In this document: positions 1 through 10,457 of the stretch, piece by piece
How positions within the stretch are numbered: position 1 is the stretch's first letter
Layout: every line of letters starts with the position of its first letter
From: Lasiodiplodia sp. COLG20
Taxonomy: Eukaryota; Ascomycota; Dothideomycetes; Botryosphaeriales; Botryosphaeriaceae
Direction of reading: 5' to 3'
NCBI GenBank assembly: GCA_009801085.1
Contig: VNWV01000008.1
Coordinates: 1,674,001 to 1,738,000 of the forward strand
DNA length: 64,000 nucleotides
The notes under the pieces: generated by a model
Seen by the model: the letters and a program-made list of their open reading frames with translations, nothing else
What the model was told of the DNA's origin: nothing
Databases searched by the model: none
Made by a program: the position numbers and the translations under genes

Positions 1-2646
1 AATAGCTGAAGCTCTGTTAAGACATTTCTTGCGTCAACGCCAGCGTTCTGCGGGGACCCCGCATGAGCGGGAGGGTCGAAAAGGGAGCTGGCATGAGAAC
101 CAATCAGCGAGGATCTCATACATACGTAGCCTTGAGTTTTCGGCATGATGCACTGTGCATGAACAACAGCCATGCTGTTACGCTCTTACCCGTACCCTGC
201 CATGTGCGTAACCGAAGTACACGTCGACGTTGGCTGTCTCTTCGCTAGGTACTGTTAGGAAATGATTGTTGTGAAGCGTGATCGGGGCTCGCTTGGACGC
301 AGGATCCAGCTCCATGCCGTTCTGCCCAACGAAGGGAGGGGGGGCTGGCAACAATTGAGAAGGTATACAGGCGTAGGGCGTTGTAGTAGCATCAGCGCCA
401 GAAACATGGACTCAACCTTGGAACCTAGGTGGATAGGAAGGAAGCCTAACTTTCTTGCTGCTAGTGAGTCACGGGCCGCGCATAGCGAGCCAAAGCATCT
501 ACATGAAAAATGCTCCGGTTTCGTCTTCACCTGCGCCCGCATCCGTGCACTGGAAACACGGTGTTAGTTTTTTTTTTTCCAAAAAAAAAAGGGCGATCAG
601 TCGCCAGGAGTCCAGACCTTGCTGGCCCTACGTTAAAAATTCATTTCTTTCAATTAATCTAACGACCTACATAAATGTACTCTGTCAATCTTGTGCCGAT
701 CGTGCCGGATGCCACCTGCCGGGTGGTAGTGTGGGGCTGAGAAAATGTTGTGGAAATTGGCCGAGGGGGGATCGGACCAAGCTTTTTTTTGGTCCCTTGG
801 CCTGCCCGTTGAGACGTTGGGCTGCGTGTTGGTTATTGTTATTATTCGGCGCTCTATAAGTGGACTTTGGACGCCTTAGGTCGCTCCAGAGAAGCTTGAT
901 TGACGGGAGTCGACGTTCGGTTGCCTATCCTAATTGAAGAGAGCCCGAGGGCCTTCTCCCCGCCCCCGGCGACCGCCCATACCAGCCACAGCGGGGAAGG
1001 ATAGAAGCTTTTTATTGTCGGGCTGACCTTCCAGACGCAGTCATCATCCCCGGGCTGTCCCGTCCGTGTGGCTGCGGCGTGTTTCGCATCTTCACAATCA
1101 CATGAGTCTAAGAGATCTGCCTGGACGTGCTCTCAGACCATCTTCAGTTCGCTGGCGTGGGGACGTGGCCTTCTCCTGCGCATCCATGGGGCTATGCGCA
1201 CCTTCTCGCAATCATTCTCCAACAGATTGTGGAGAATTGCGTGCTGGAAGATGATACGCATGAGACTGAAGCCATCACTACAGGAAATGAGAGAATAGCA
1301 GGCGGCAGTCGCCGGGGCACATGTATCTGTGCTTGAACACATGGGGTAGACCGACACGCTGGTGAAATGAGCAGGCGAAAGGCTGTTACATGCATTTCAA
1401 GCTCACTTCTTTGGCCTTACTCGGCTCTTTCCACCGTCGATGCTGCAAGTCCTCTGGCGCGCATTACTATCTTACACAGCCAAGAGAATCCAGTCGGTAA
1501 GAATGCAAACTTTCACTTGTCTCATTCGCGTGTGCGACGCCCAGTCTGACGACACCTGCTACCAGAAACCCCAATTTCCAAACTGTTTATACACCAATCC
1601 CTTCCCTTTCCTTTCTGAATGTTGTTGAAGAACCCTAGCCGTTCAAAAGACTCATTCCGCCCACCAAATTCCGTCTAGCAATGGATAAAAGCAGGAAAAC
1701 CAACAGCGGATGCAGTGTGCGCCTAACCGTTTCTCAAAGCAAAACAATAAGAGAAGACCTTTGCGCTTGCTGTCCGCAACAGGAGTCTAAACCAAGGAGA
1801 AAAAAAAAAAAATGAACGCCCGACAGAAGGGCGCCGATAGAAGAGAAAAGAAATCCGGCAAGACAAGCCACGTGAATGTTTGTGCGGTACAAATTGCCCA
1901 CGAACAAAAGAAGTTGCGCTAGATTCAAATGCCCAGCGGCTGCCTGCGCAAAAGCTATAAGCAGAAAGAAACGTCCGGCTGGGCCTGTGTGGTAGAATGT
2001 ATCCAAGAAACATAGTTCAATCTCCAATGGTGAGAATCTTAAAAGTGAATGATGACATCCGCCGCATCGGCCGATTGCAGAATCCGTCCTCCGGAATATA
2101 AGTTACCGTTTAAACACAACGGTGTTGATGACGAGCCCGAGAGCAATGTGCAGCGGGCTGCCGCGAAGGGTAGCTCTAAAGAAATGGTCCAGAATAAGGA
2201 GCGTAGAGCACCAGGCTTGTTGAAGTAAATTGGATAGAAGCCGAGATGATGAAGAATAAAAAACCAATCAGTCGCCTGGCCGTGGTCTCATTACGGTGTC
2301 GCGAAAAAAAAAAAATGAAAACAGTCGATACGTAGTCGTGCTCGTGCTGTAATGGGTCGGTGTCCGCAAAATTCGAGGTGATACTGCCTATACTCCGTGA
2401 CGAGTCTTGCGCTCATTAGAATGTGATTGCGCCGCAATTCAAGGCCCCTGATTGCCGCAATTATTGGTCCACTACGCCTTGGGCGCCGCCCCGCCTCGCT
2501 TCAGTCGGGATTAGTAATTACGTTTGTATGCACGTATTTCTTCTCCCCCTTTTTTTACAGTGCATCGTTCTCCTTCTCTTCAGGAGTCGTTTCTCGCTCG
2601 TCTGGCAGAGGCCTCTAGCGATCGATCCGAGCAAGTCCTGGTTGGA
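1..2646. other. Gene-poor left flank
   Basis: I see no supportable gene here. Open frames are at most about 150 codons, overlap on opposite strands, and show no family motif. The stretch holds several homopolymer runs: a T run directly followed by an A run near 567-590 (able to form a small hairpin), an A run near 1800-1811 and another near 2306-2316. The right part (about 2400-2646) lies just past the stop of the TBC-domain gene and probably contains its 3' UTR. Confidence 0.5.
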
Positions 2647-5217
2647 TTACCTCGCACCTCCGGGGCTCACCCCACCAGTACTGGCCGAATCGACCTTTCC
2701 GGCGTTTCGAACGCCTCTCATGAATGCATCTTCGTCCTTAATACCCCATTCTTGCGTTGCACTCCATCCCAACAAATCCAGGACTTCTTCCCGACTTCCG
2801 TATAGTCGTCCTTCTAGCGAATCTAGCACTCCGACTGCGGCTCTCACAAGCGACTTGTCGCCCTCAAACACGTAAACATCCCAGATACGGCTGGAAATGT
2901 CCAGCCCGGGGCCGTGGCAGAACATGGTGCGGAATAGCGGATCGAGAAATTCCTCGGGCTCCAAGGAAATCCCCTCGGTGAGATGGTAGTGTAGCTTGGG
3001 GATCTTGTAGTGAAGCGTTTTCAGGACAAGGTCGCGAGCGCGGCGCATGGCGTTAGTGTCGTTGACGAGGAAAGCCATAGGAAGCGAGCGGTTCAAGACG
3101 TTAGCCAAACTGATGAAGGCGTCGGCTGGCGACATGTTGAGGATCAAAACACCGACGATCAGGTGAGTCCCGTAGACATAGCCGACGTCGGAGCGGTACA
3201 TGGCATAGGCCATGAGCACGTCAAGGAGGCTCTCGTGAAGTGGCCCACCGGCTTGGAAGATCTTGAGCTCGGGATAAGCCTCGTTGGCATCCCGTCTGAT
3301 GCTGTCGAACCAGACAGATTCGCGTGCATTGCCCCTGGACTCTGGGTCGAGTTTCACCAGCTTCTTGTCCAGCTTCTTGGCGCGTTCTAGCGCTGCTTTG
3401 TAGCCAGTTTCGGACAGGCCCAGCTCGTTTCCGATCGCACGTTTCCAAACCGTACCACGGCTGCGAGGCGTGACCCCGCGCCACCACAGCTCGCGTGTCC
3501 GTGGCTCGTTGATAACCTGGTCCCAGTTGGGAAGCACGTGCTGGTCCCAGATGCGCGAAATCGATGTTTGGGTGGTGTCGCGTTGCTGCTGCTTCTCCTG
3601 AAGCTTCGCGGCCATTCGTCTCTCTGCTATCAGTCAATACGTGCACGCTTTCATGCCGGGAGGACGGTACTTGCCAGCCTCCTGCGCAGCCGCCATCATC
3701 TTCTGGTATTCTCTCAAGTGCTTCTTTTCCTCCTGCGGATCCTTGGGCGGCAGCCAGCTGGGTCTCGTTCGACTCAACACCTTCTCCTTCTCCTTGCTGA
3801 TCGGCAGCGGATCGATCATTATGTTTCCTTTCTGGATCGGGGGTAGCTGAACCAAGGACGGGCTGCTCTTCTTCTTCTCTATCGATGGTCGTGCCGACGC
3901 CGCACCACTCTGGATCCTGGCCTCGCGCTGGCGCTCGGTCTCGCCAGCGTATTCTTCCAGCGCCTCAGTCAATTCCCTCGCTTCCTGTGACAGGTCGTCC
4001 AGCGCATCGCCCCACGATTTTGTCCGCGTCACGTCAAGCTCGGAGTCTTCGGGAATGCTGCTGTGCGTGGAAGCAGCGTAGGAGGAGCCGGTAGAGGATC
4101 GCGAGGGGGATTTGGGGGGTCCGTTGTCCTGGTTCTTCGCTTCAGGCACGCTTTCGGCGACGGACGAAAAGGATGGTGACCGAGATGCTCGGTGGTGGGG
4201 CGGGCGGGGAGACATGGGAACATTCCACATGATGGCATCGTCAGGGAGATCCTCGTCCGAGTCGTGATACTCAGCCTCCAACTCTTCGACCGTCTTCCTG
4301 CCGGGCTGCCACGACTGTCTCCGCACGGTAGGCATGAGGCCAGGCTTGAAGTCGAGAGGGCCGCCGCGCGAGGTGGGAGACGGCGGTGCAGTGAAGCGCT
4401 TGGACGGGGAGCGGGGGGAGCGCGCAGCGCTGCCTGCAGGCGAGGGCGATCTGGACTGACGGCCCGGGGTCAACGAGGGCGTGGAGGGGCTGATGAAGCC
4501 ACGGCGCATGCTGCGGCGGCTGGGGATGCCGAGAGTGGAGGAGGCCTCTTTGGCGGAACCATTGACGTTGACACGCAGGCCCGGCTTGGCGGGCTTCGCG
4601 GCGGTGGTCAGGTCGCGGCTGGGAGCTGGGCCGGGGGTGGGCAGGGTGGTAGAGCGAGCGAGGGTTGCGGTGGGCGCCATTGGTGAGCGTGGGACAAAGG
4701 CTTTGGCCGAGTCGCGCTTGTCGGCATGCAGGGTGGTCGTCTTGATGTCGTCGAGGGTGATGTCCTCAAAGTGCGAGATGTCATGCGGGCCAGGCAGCTC
4801 GGACAGGCTCGAGTCCGGCAGCGACGACGACTTGGACGACTTGGAATCGGTCAGGTCCGGGGGCGAGTCGGGAGCGGGCGGGTGGTGGAAGGCGTGCATC
4901 GTCTGGAGGGTCATCGGTCTCAGGAGGGGGCGGAGACGGGGGGCTTTGGAGGGATGAAGAGCGTCGAGCGTCACAGGCTCGCGCAGGGCATGCTCGGGAA
5001 AAACGAAGGGCTGCTCGGCGATGCTGGCAAGGCTCGGCCACGGCGCTCTCGTGGGCGCGTCGAGCCGGGGGATATATGGGTGCAATGGGGCGCGCGCACC
5101 GCACGACGTTGCGGGCATGGCGAAGGGGGAGCGACTCGCACACCCCGGTCGCGTGTCACCACTTGACCGCTTTCGGCGCGCGGGATCCTTAATAACCAAC
5201 GAGCACGGGCAGGTCAA
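2647..5217 (-). CDS. TBC (Rab-GAP-like) domain protein, catalytic residues replaced
   Basis: Two exons, 3671-5217 and 2647-3619, joined over a 51-nt intron (donor GTACCG, acceptor GAGAG; boundaries inferred from phase). The product is up to 839 aa. Residues 1 to about 480 are low-complexity, rich in Ser/Pro/Arg. The TBC domain fills about 540-800. Its layout follows the TBC1D12/14 branch, with FQAGGP, DVGYVYG, VLILN and [10 protein letters not shown] blocks. TBC GAPs use an arginine finger in IxxDxxR and a glutamine in YxQG. Here these read IRRDANE (Glu at about 629) and YVYG (Tyr at about 665), so Rab-GAP catalysis by the dual-finger mechanism is unlikely. A scaffold or Rab-binding role is inferred. 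The start is uncertain: Met at 5118 or 4914 is also possible. The gene lies 344 bp downstream of the telomerase stop, on the same strand. Confidence 0.85.
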
Positions 5218-5561
5218 AGAAATTATCTAGTAGGCAGGAGCAGCGCCTGGTCGCAACAGCGGCGGCGAGAGAGCAATGCCGCGCGCGGAGTCGCGGGGGG
5301 GCGCCGGGCTCAAAAGCCCAAAACCCGGGGGGCTGGCGGCGTTCTCGAGGCTGGCTTGCTGGCTGCGATGCGGCAGCCTCCCGCGTGCATCAGCGCTGCA
5401 TCATCGCGACGCCTGCGCCCGGGCCCTTTGTCTGCCAGCTTTTCCCACCGCCCCGCCGAATCAGGCCCAGTCTAGATCGCGATTCGCGAATTAACGGATG
5501 GCCGCCCGCTCCCCTGCCCTGCGCGCACACGCCCAACACGCGGCCTCGCGGCCTCCCTATC
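5218..5561. other. Spacer between telomerase and TBC genes
   Basis: A 344-bp GC-rich interval between two genes on the minus strand. It must hold the 3' end of the telomerase transcript and the promoter of the TBC gene. I see no further motif. Confidence 0.5.
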
Positions 5562-8500
5562 TCATGCGCTGACAAGCCCCCAAGCCCCCCGCGGCCTGGC
5601 GGCCGCACCGTGTGCCGCCAGCCATCGCAGGAGCCCCGCGTGCTTGGTCTGCTTGCGCTGAAACACCGACTGGAAGGCGCGGTAGCAGAGCCTGCGCCGA
5701 GTCAGCCAACAAGCCCGCCGTTGCAGAGCGCGCCACACCCAGCCACAGCGCCCTTTTCAGCCAAGGGGGCGCCTGCAGCAGCCAACTCACCATTGTGTAT
5801 GACGTCGGCTAACCTCGCACCGGTAGCCCTGCCACCTCCCACGCTCCCTCTTGCGCCGCATCGTGGCCGACGCCAGCGCCGCGACGTCGTGGACTGTCTC
5901 TGCACATCGTCAGCCGCATCCTTGCCCATGTCTCTCCTCCCGCTGATCGACCGTGTCTTCCCGGACACGAGAGCCGATCGACGCCGACGATCCTTGCCAG
6001 ACCGCACTTACTGATGAGAAGCCTGTCGCTCCTGTGCTTGCGCGCTGGCAGACACTGGAGGTAGTGGAAGCACTTCCGCGCTGCCTCGGCGAAACATCCG
6101 TAGAGGTTGCCAAGAACCGTCCGCTCCTCATTGAACGAAGTGTCGAGAAGCATTCCGTGCAGTTGGATCTTCAGAGCACTAGACGGAATTGGTTAATCGC
6201 CTTCCGCCCGCTGCGCGGGGACCCGGTTTTAACTTACTTCAGTGTCTTCCGATGGAATGTCTGCCCTGGGAGCTTTGAAAATTCTACCGTTAGACTGTCG
6301 CGTAATTCTGCCAATCGTCAGAGTTCGTGACTGCTGCCCACCACGCCATCCTGCTCGCTTACCTCGCGGAGCCTTTGGTCGGAAGTCTTTTCTGATGTTC
6401 AGGTCCCCGGTGTTGACCAGCGTCCCGCAATACGGAAAGTCCGTCAGAGACGGCAGTCGGGACACGTCGGTGCCGTCCACGGTGCAGCTGAAGTTTAGTA
6501 GCGTCTTGTCTCTCTTGATTCCGATGCCGTAATCCTCATTGCCCTCGTGCATGAGGCGCAGGAACCGTTCGGCGTGGTTTCGTTCTGTCGTGATCAGCAA
6601 CGAGTCGTCGATCAAGCGGAGCAGGACGCTTGTGTCGGCCGTCAAAAAGTCGAGAAGATCCGCTTCCAGTTCTGCGTAGAAGAAACTGCACAGCAGGCTG
6701 GAGAGGACGGAGCCTTGGGGGATGCCTGTCTTTTGTCTGTAAAATTTCTTGCCAATCTTGATCATGTTGCGCTCGACGTGCTCTGTCAGGAGCCTCATCA
6801 CTTCTTCCTTGCTCTGCCGTTGCTCAACAACAGAGTCGACAAACACTGCACTGCGGGACTTGATCCTTAGCTGCGCCTGCAGAAACTCTGCAAAGTCGCG
6901 CTGGTCACCAGACCCTCTTGCCTGCGCAAGGTACTTCTTGACCGGCTTCGCAGCAGACGTGATGCTGCTCGAGTAGCGGCACGGGACCGCTGTGTTGACT
7001 TCGACATGCCTCTTGACGCGGTATTCGTCCAGACTTAGAAGACTTCTGACGATATCCAACAGCCGTTTCTGCGGGATTGTGTCGAAGCAAGATTTTACGT
7101 CGACCTTTACAAAGTAAAGTGGCTTTTCCTTGAGGCCGCGTTGTTCCAAAGCCGAGCGGAATGCCTTGAGCCGAGAATGCATATCGCCGACAGAAAAGAG
7201 GGATGAACCGAGCCTTTCGGGCTGAGTAAGCTACACAACATGTTCAGTGGCACCCGTGTTACGAGCATCCGCGAAACTCTCACCTTCTCCCAATTGAGGA
7301 CGTTGAAGACCGGCTTCATCACCGAGTTTATGCTTCTTCCTAGGACCGACCTCCCATTTACCATGATTTGCGTCCGCCGCCTGAGGTTTGTTATCGGCCG
7401 TGCTCCGATTTTCTTGGGCAAGAGCCGGACCTGGCTGTAGCCAAGCTGACGTGAGGCTAGGATCCTGGTGGCCTGATCGGTCTTCATTTCCTCGAACATG
7501 GTCGTCTTCAGATGTGCAAGTGCTGGTTCTGTCAGTTTTCTCCATATGTCGTGGCGAAAATAGTATAGCCGATTTTTATCGGCATTTGATTCAGTTACGT
7601 GGAAGTTGGTGCGGATAAGGAGAATGAGGAAGGAGTCGAATAGATAGTAGATAAGCTCTGCGAACAGCTCTCGCCTTTTGTTGTAATCTGACTGTGCCAT
7701 CTTATGTCCTGAACGAACGTTCGGGGGCCGAAGCCAGGCGACGTCGGCAATCTACACGCATGAGCTACGATCTGGGGCTTGCAGGACAGGTCCTTACCTT
7801 CATATCTTGCATCACCTCATGTAGTGTTAGGGTTTCAAAACGGCGAAGACGCACAAATCGCCCGACTTGAGCCAAGAACACGTGGCTGTTGTGCGCCTGG
7901 GTCTCGCCTTCGCCCCATAGACGTTTGGGTACGACCTTTTTCATGACGGCACGACAGAAGGCTTCAACTTGATGTTCTGGAGTCGCCATATCGGTGAAGC
8001 AGACCTGCTGCAGACCGCTATCTGTGGACGTAAGACTCCTCCGCGATCCCAAAGTTGTTCCTGATGTGACAATATCGGAATTTTCAACATCTCGATGTGT
8101 TGGTGATGATCGTCGCCGATTGCCATGCTCAATTGTCTGATGGAATTCCCCGTGCAAAGCTGGACAGTAATAACGGAGTAGTTCAACGTAGGAACATCGG
8201 TGGTGCAGTACTCGGAGGCAACGAACGAGGTCCACGGTTTGCCCTCTTAATCTCTTGGGTATCGCCTCTCCGAAGTCGCCTAATTTTGAGTCACGCCGGC
8301 CCTTTCTAAACGCCTTGCGCAACTTATCACGTGCAATCTCCTGCTCACGCAATGTGTAATCCTTGAATGGCTGAGACGTCTCCCGAAAGTCCGTCTTGCA
8401 AGTGAACACGTTGTGCAAGCCGAACTGACGGGGGAAAATGTATTTCAAGACATGGATCGTTTGCTTCAAGGACGTATGATCCGACAGACGATTGAGAACA

Positions 8501-9632
8501 TCTGGAGGCATCAGTCTGAATTGCATCACAGGGTTCGGGGTCCATACGGATATGACGGAGGCCGAAACGCACTTCACCCTTTGCGTTGAGGGCGGCTCTC
8601 GCGTAAAGCATGCGGCTTCTGACAAAGGCGATTTCTGTGAGGCTATCTGAACCCCTGTCCCCTGGCCGTTCAGGCCCCGGAGCAGGGATAGAAACTTCAT
8701 GCGCAGAGCTATTCTGCAGCGGGAAGACGGGCTCGAGGTCTGCCAACGGCTTTCCTGCGGCGTCTCAGATATATCAACGCGCCGAGTTTGCAAGAATAAA
8801 CTCACCACTCAGCTGATAGCAGGTTCCACTCGGACCGTTCAGGGAAGCAAAAACTCCACAGTTCATCAGCAGCTCCATCATGACTCGGTCGCCGCCGTGG
8901 CCTAGCGCAACCAGCAGCGCGGACCACGCGGGACCCTTGACAGCTTTGACGTGACTGTTGGGATGGCGGCTCACGATGCCGGACATGGTGGAGGGCGCAT
9001 CCGGCGGGCCGGGGCCGTGATCCGGGCATGATGCCCGCTCGTACCCGTGACAAAGTACGTGAGGCGGCCGATGCACGCCGGGATGCTTCCTGAACAGTGA
9101 TCGGATGACAAAGTCGACGATCTGGGAAGAGAGGGCGCTCAGCACGCATGATCCAATAGCTGGTGCTGCAGGTACGGCGGCTGTTGGGCTCGACTATTCC
9201 AGACTCGCGGGCCTGGCTGCAGGGGCGCTTGGGAGGGGGGAAGCTTACCTCGGACTGGAGCTCGGGGCAGACGTCGCCCGGGCTGCTGCTCGAGGGCAGC
9301 TGCTGGGAGAATATCTCGAGGTCCTTCTCGAGATCGACGAGCTCGGCGGGGGCCGTGTGGTGGGCGGCGCCGACCCAGGTGTTGTCCAGGAGGATTCGCA
9401 GATCATCGGCGGCCACGGCACCAGGGGCGGCGGTTGGTTCGCGCCCCAGGCCGAGCTGTGCGATGCGGCGCCGCTTGCGGGTCGAGGCGCGGGCCAGCTT
9501 CGACAGCAGAAACCGGCGGAGGGTCAGCACCTGGGGATAGAAGCGCTGGAGGACGGGGTGCGTGGCGGGCGGCGTGGCGGTGGTGTCGCGCGGCCGGCCG
9601 GCGGCGTCGCTCGCGCTGCGCTTCCTCTTCAT
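5562..9632 (-). CDS. TERT: Telomerase reverse transcriptase, ten exons, 1137 aa
   Basis: This is the catalytic subunit that copies the telomerase RNA template onto chromosome ends. Exons in order: 9249-9632, 8806-9121, 8548-8754, 7798-8501, 7284-7751, 6363-7221, 6238-6307, 6012-6178, 5791-5899, 5562-5691. All phases match and total 1138 codons including the stop. The N-terminus begins MKRKRS and has the fungal HPVLQRFYPQVLTLR block. The RNA-binding region includes FGLHNVFTCK and, as motif T, YYFRHDIWRKL. RT motifs: VRLLPKKIGARPI (1/2), FVKVDVKSCFDTI (A, Asp about 734), GIPQGSVLSSLLC (B'), LLRLIDDSLLIT (C, Asp 898/899), FPYCGTLVNT (E). The C-terminal extension contains SLTVEFSKLPGQTFHRK, MLLDTSFN and RKQTKHAGLLRWL. 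All three catalytic aspartates are present. Motif C has Ser900 where fungal telomerases normally carry Phe. An upstream in-frame Met at 9743 is possible, but MKRKR is the usual fungal start. Confidence 0.96.
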
Positions 9633-10457
9633 CGGCGTGTTGTTTGGGGGAGCTGCGGCACTAGCGCGGGAAGGCCAAGGCGTTTGCTTGATGGCGGAGG
9701 GAGCACGGGGAGGCCCTTGTGCGCAGGCCGCGGCTGCGGGCAAGGAGGCGTGGCCTGCGACAGCGGAGTCGTAGCCAGCGCGAGCTCCTGTGCGCGCGGA
9801 CGGCGAGATTGCTGGACCCTTTTTGCGCCGTTGATGAGGCAGCGTTGACGTGGGCCTTGCATGCTCTGGGCGTCTGGCAATCTTACCAGCGCGGCGTCGC
9901 GTGCTGATTGGCCTCCCGTGTGCATCTCCCGCCGGCCAGCGCTCGCAGGCCGCCGCCTTGCCCGTCTGGGGCCCGGCCTTGACCTCACCCTCTCTTCACG
10001 GTGCGACCACAACGCCCACCACGCCCGCGCCGCGCTGCCTGCTCGCCCGCTCCTCGTCCTCCGCTCCAGCGCGCGACTCGCTCCTCCTGCCCGCCTGGAA
10101 ACGCCCCGACATCCCGCCCGCCAACGCCTGCTGCCCCTGCGCGCCGCCCGCCCTGGTCGTGAAACAACTCATCCTCCTGCCGCGCTGCTGATTCGCTGCG
10201 CGCCGGGCCCCGACGTGCGGCGGTACCCCAAGCTCCAGTGTCATTTGCTCGCGCGACGACACGACGCCCCAAGAAGCTCCGCCGCTCGCTTCACCACACC
10301 ACGTTGTTTCGCCCTCGTCATTGGCGATCGCCTGCCGCGCCCCGACGACTCACCCACCTCGCTCCGGCCATTGCTGCGCGCCCAGCCCTCGCTCCCTAGC
10401 CACCACCCTGGAGCCCCCCCGGCGTCTGGCGTGGCTAGGCCCAGGAGACTATGAACG
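9633..10457. promoter_or_regulatory. Divergent promoter region, TERT / RhoGEF
   Basis: An 825-bp C- and G-rich interval between the divergent telomerase (-) and RhoGEF (+) start codons. It must contain both promoters and 5' UTRs. I recognise no specific factor site or TATA box. The frames open here are GC-rich shadows with mirrored counterparts on the other strand. Confidence 0.5.

Noticed and set aside
567..592. T-run/A-run hairpin considered as a terminator
   Set aside because: Homopolymer pairs like this are common in fungal spacers, and no RNA gene precedes it.
2423..2875. 150-codon plus-strand frame at the left
   Set aside because: Overlaps the C-terminal end of the TBC-domain gene on the opposite strand and shows no motif.
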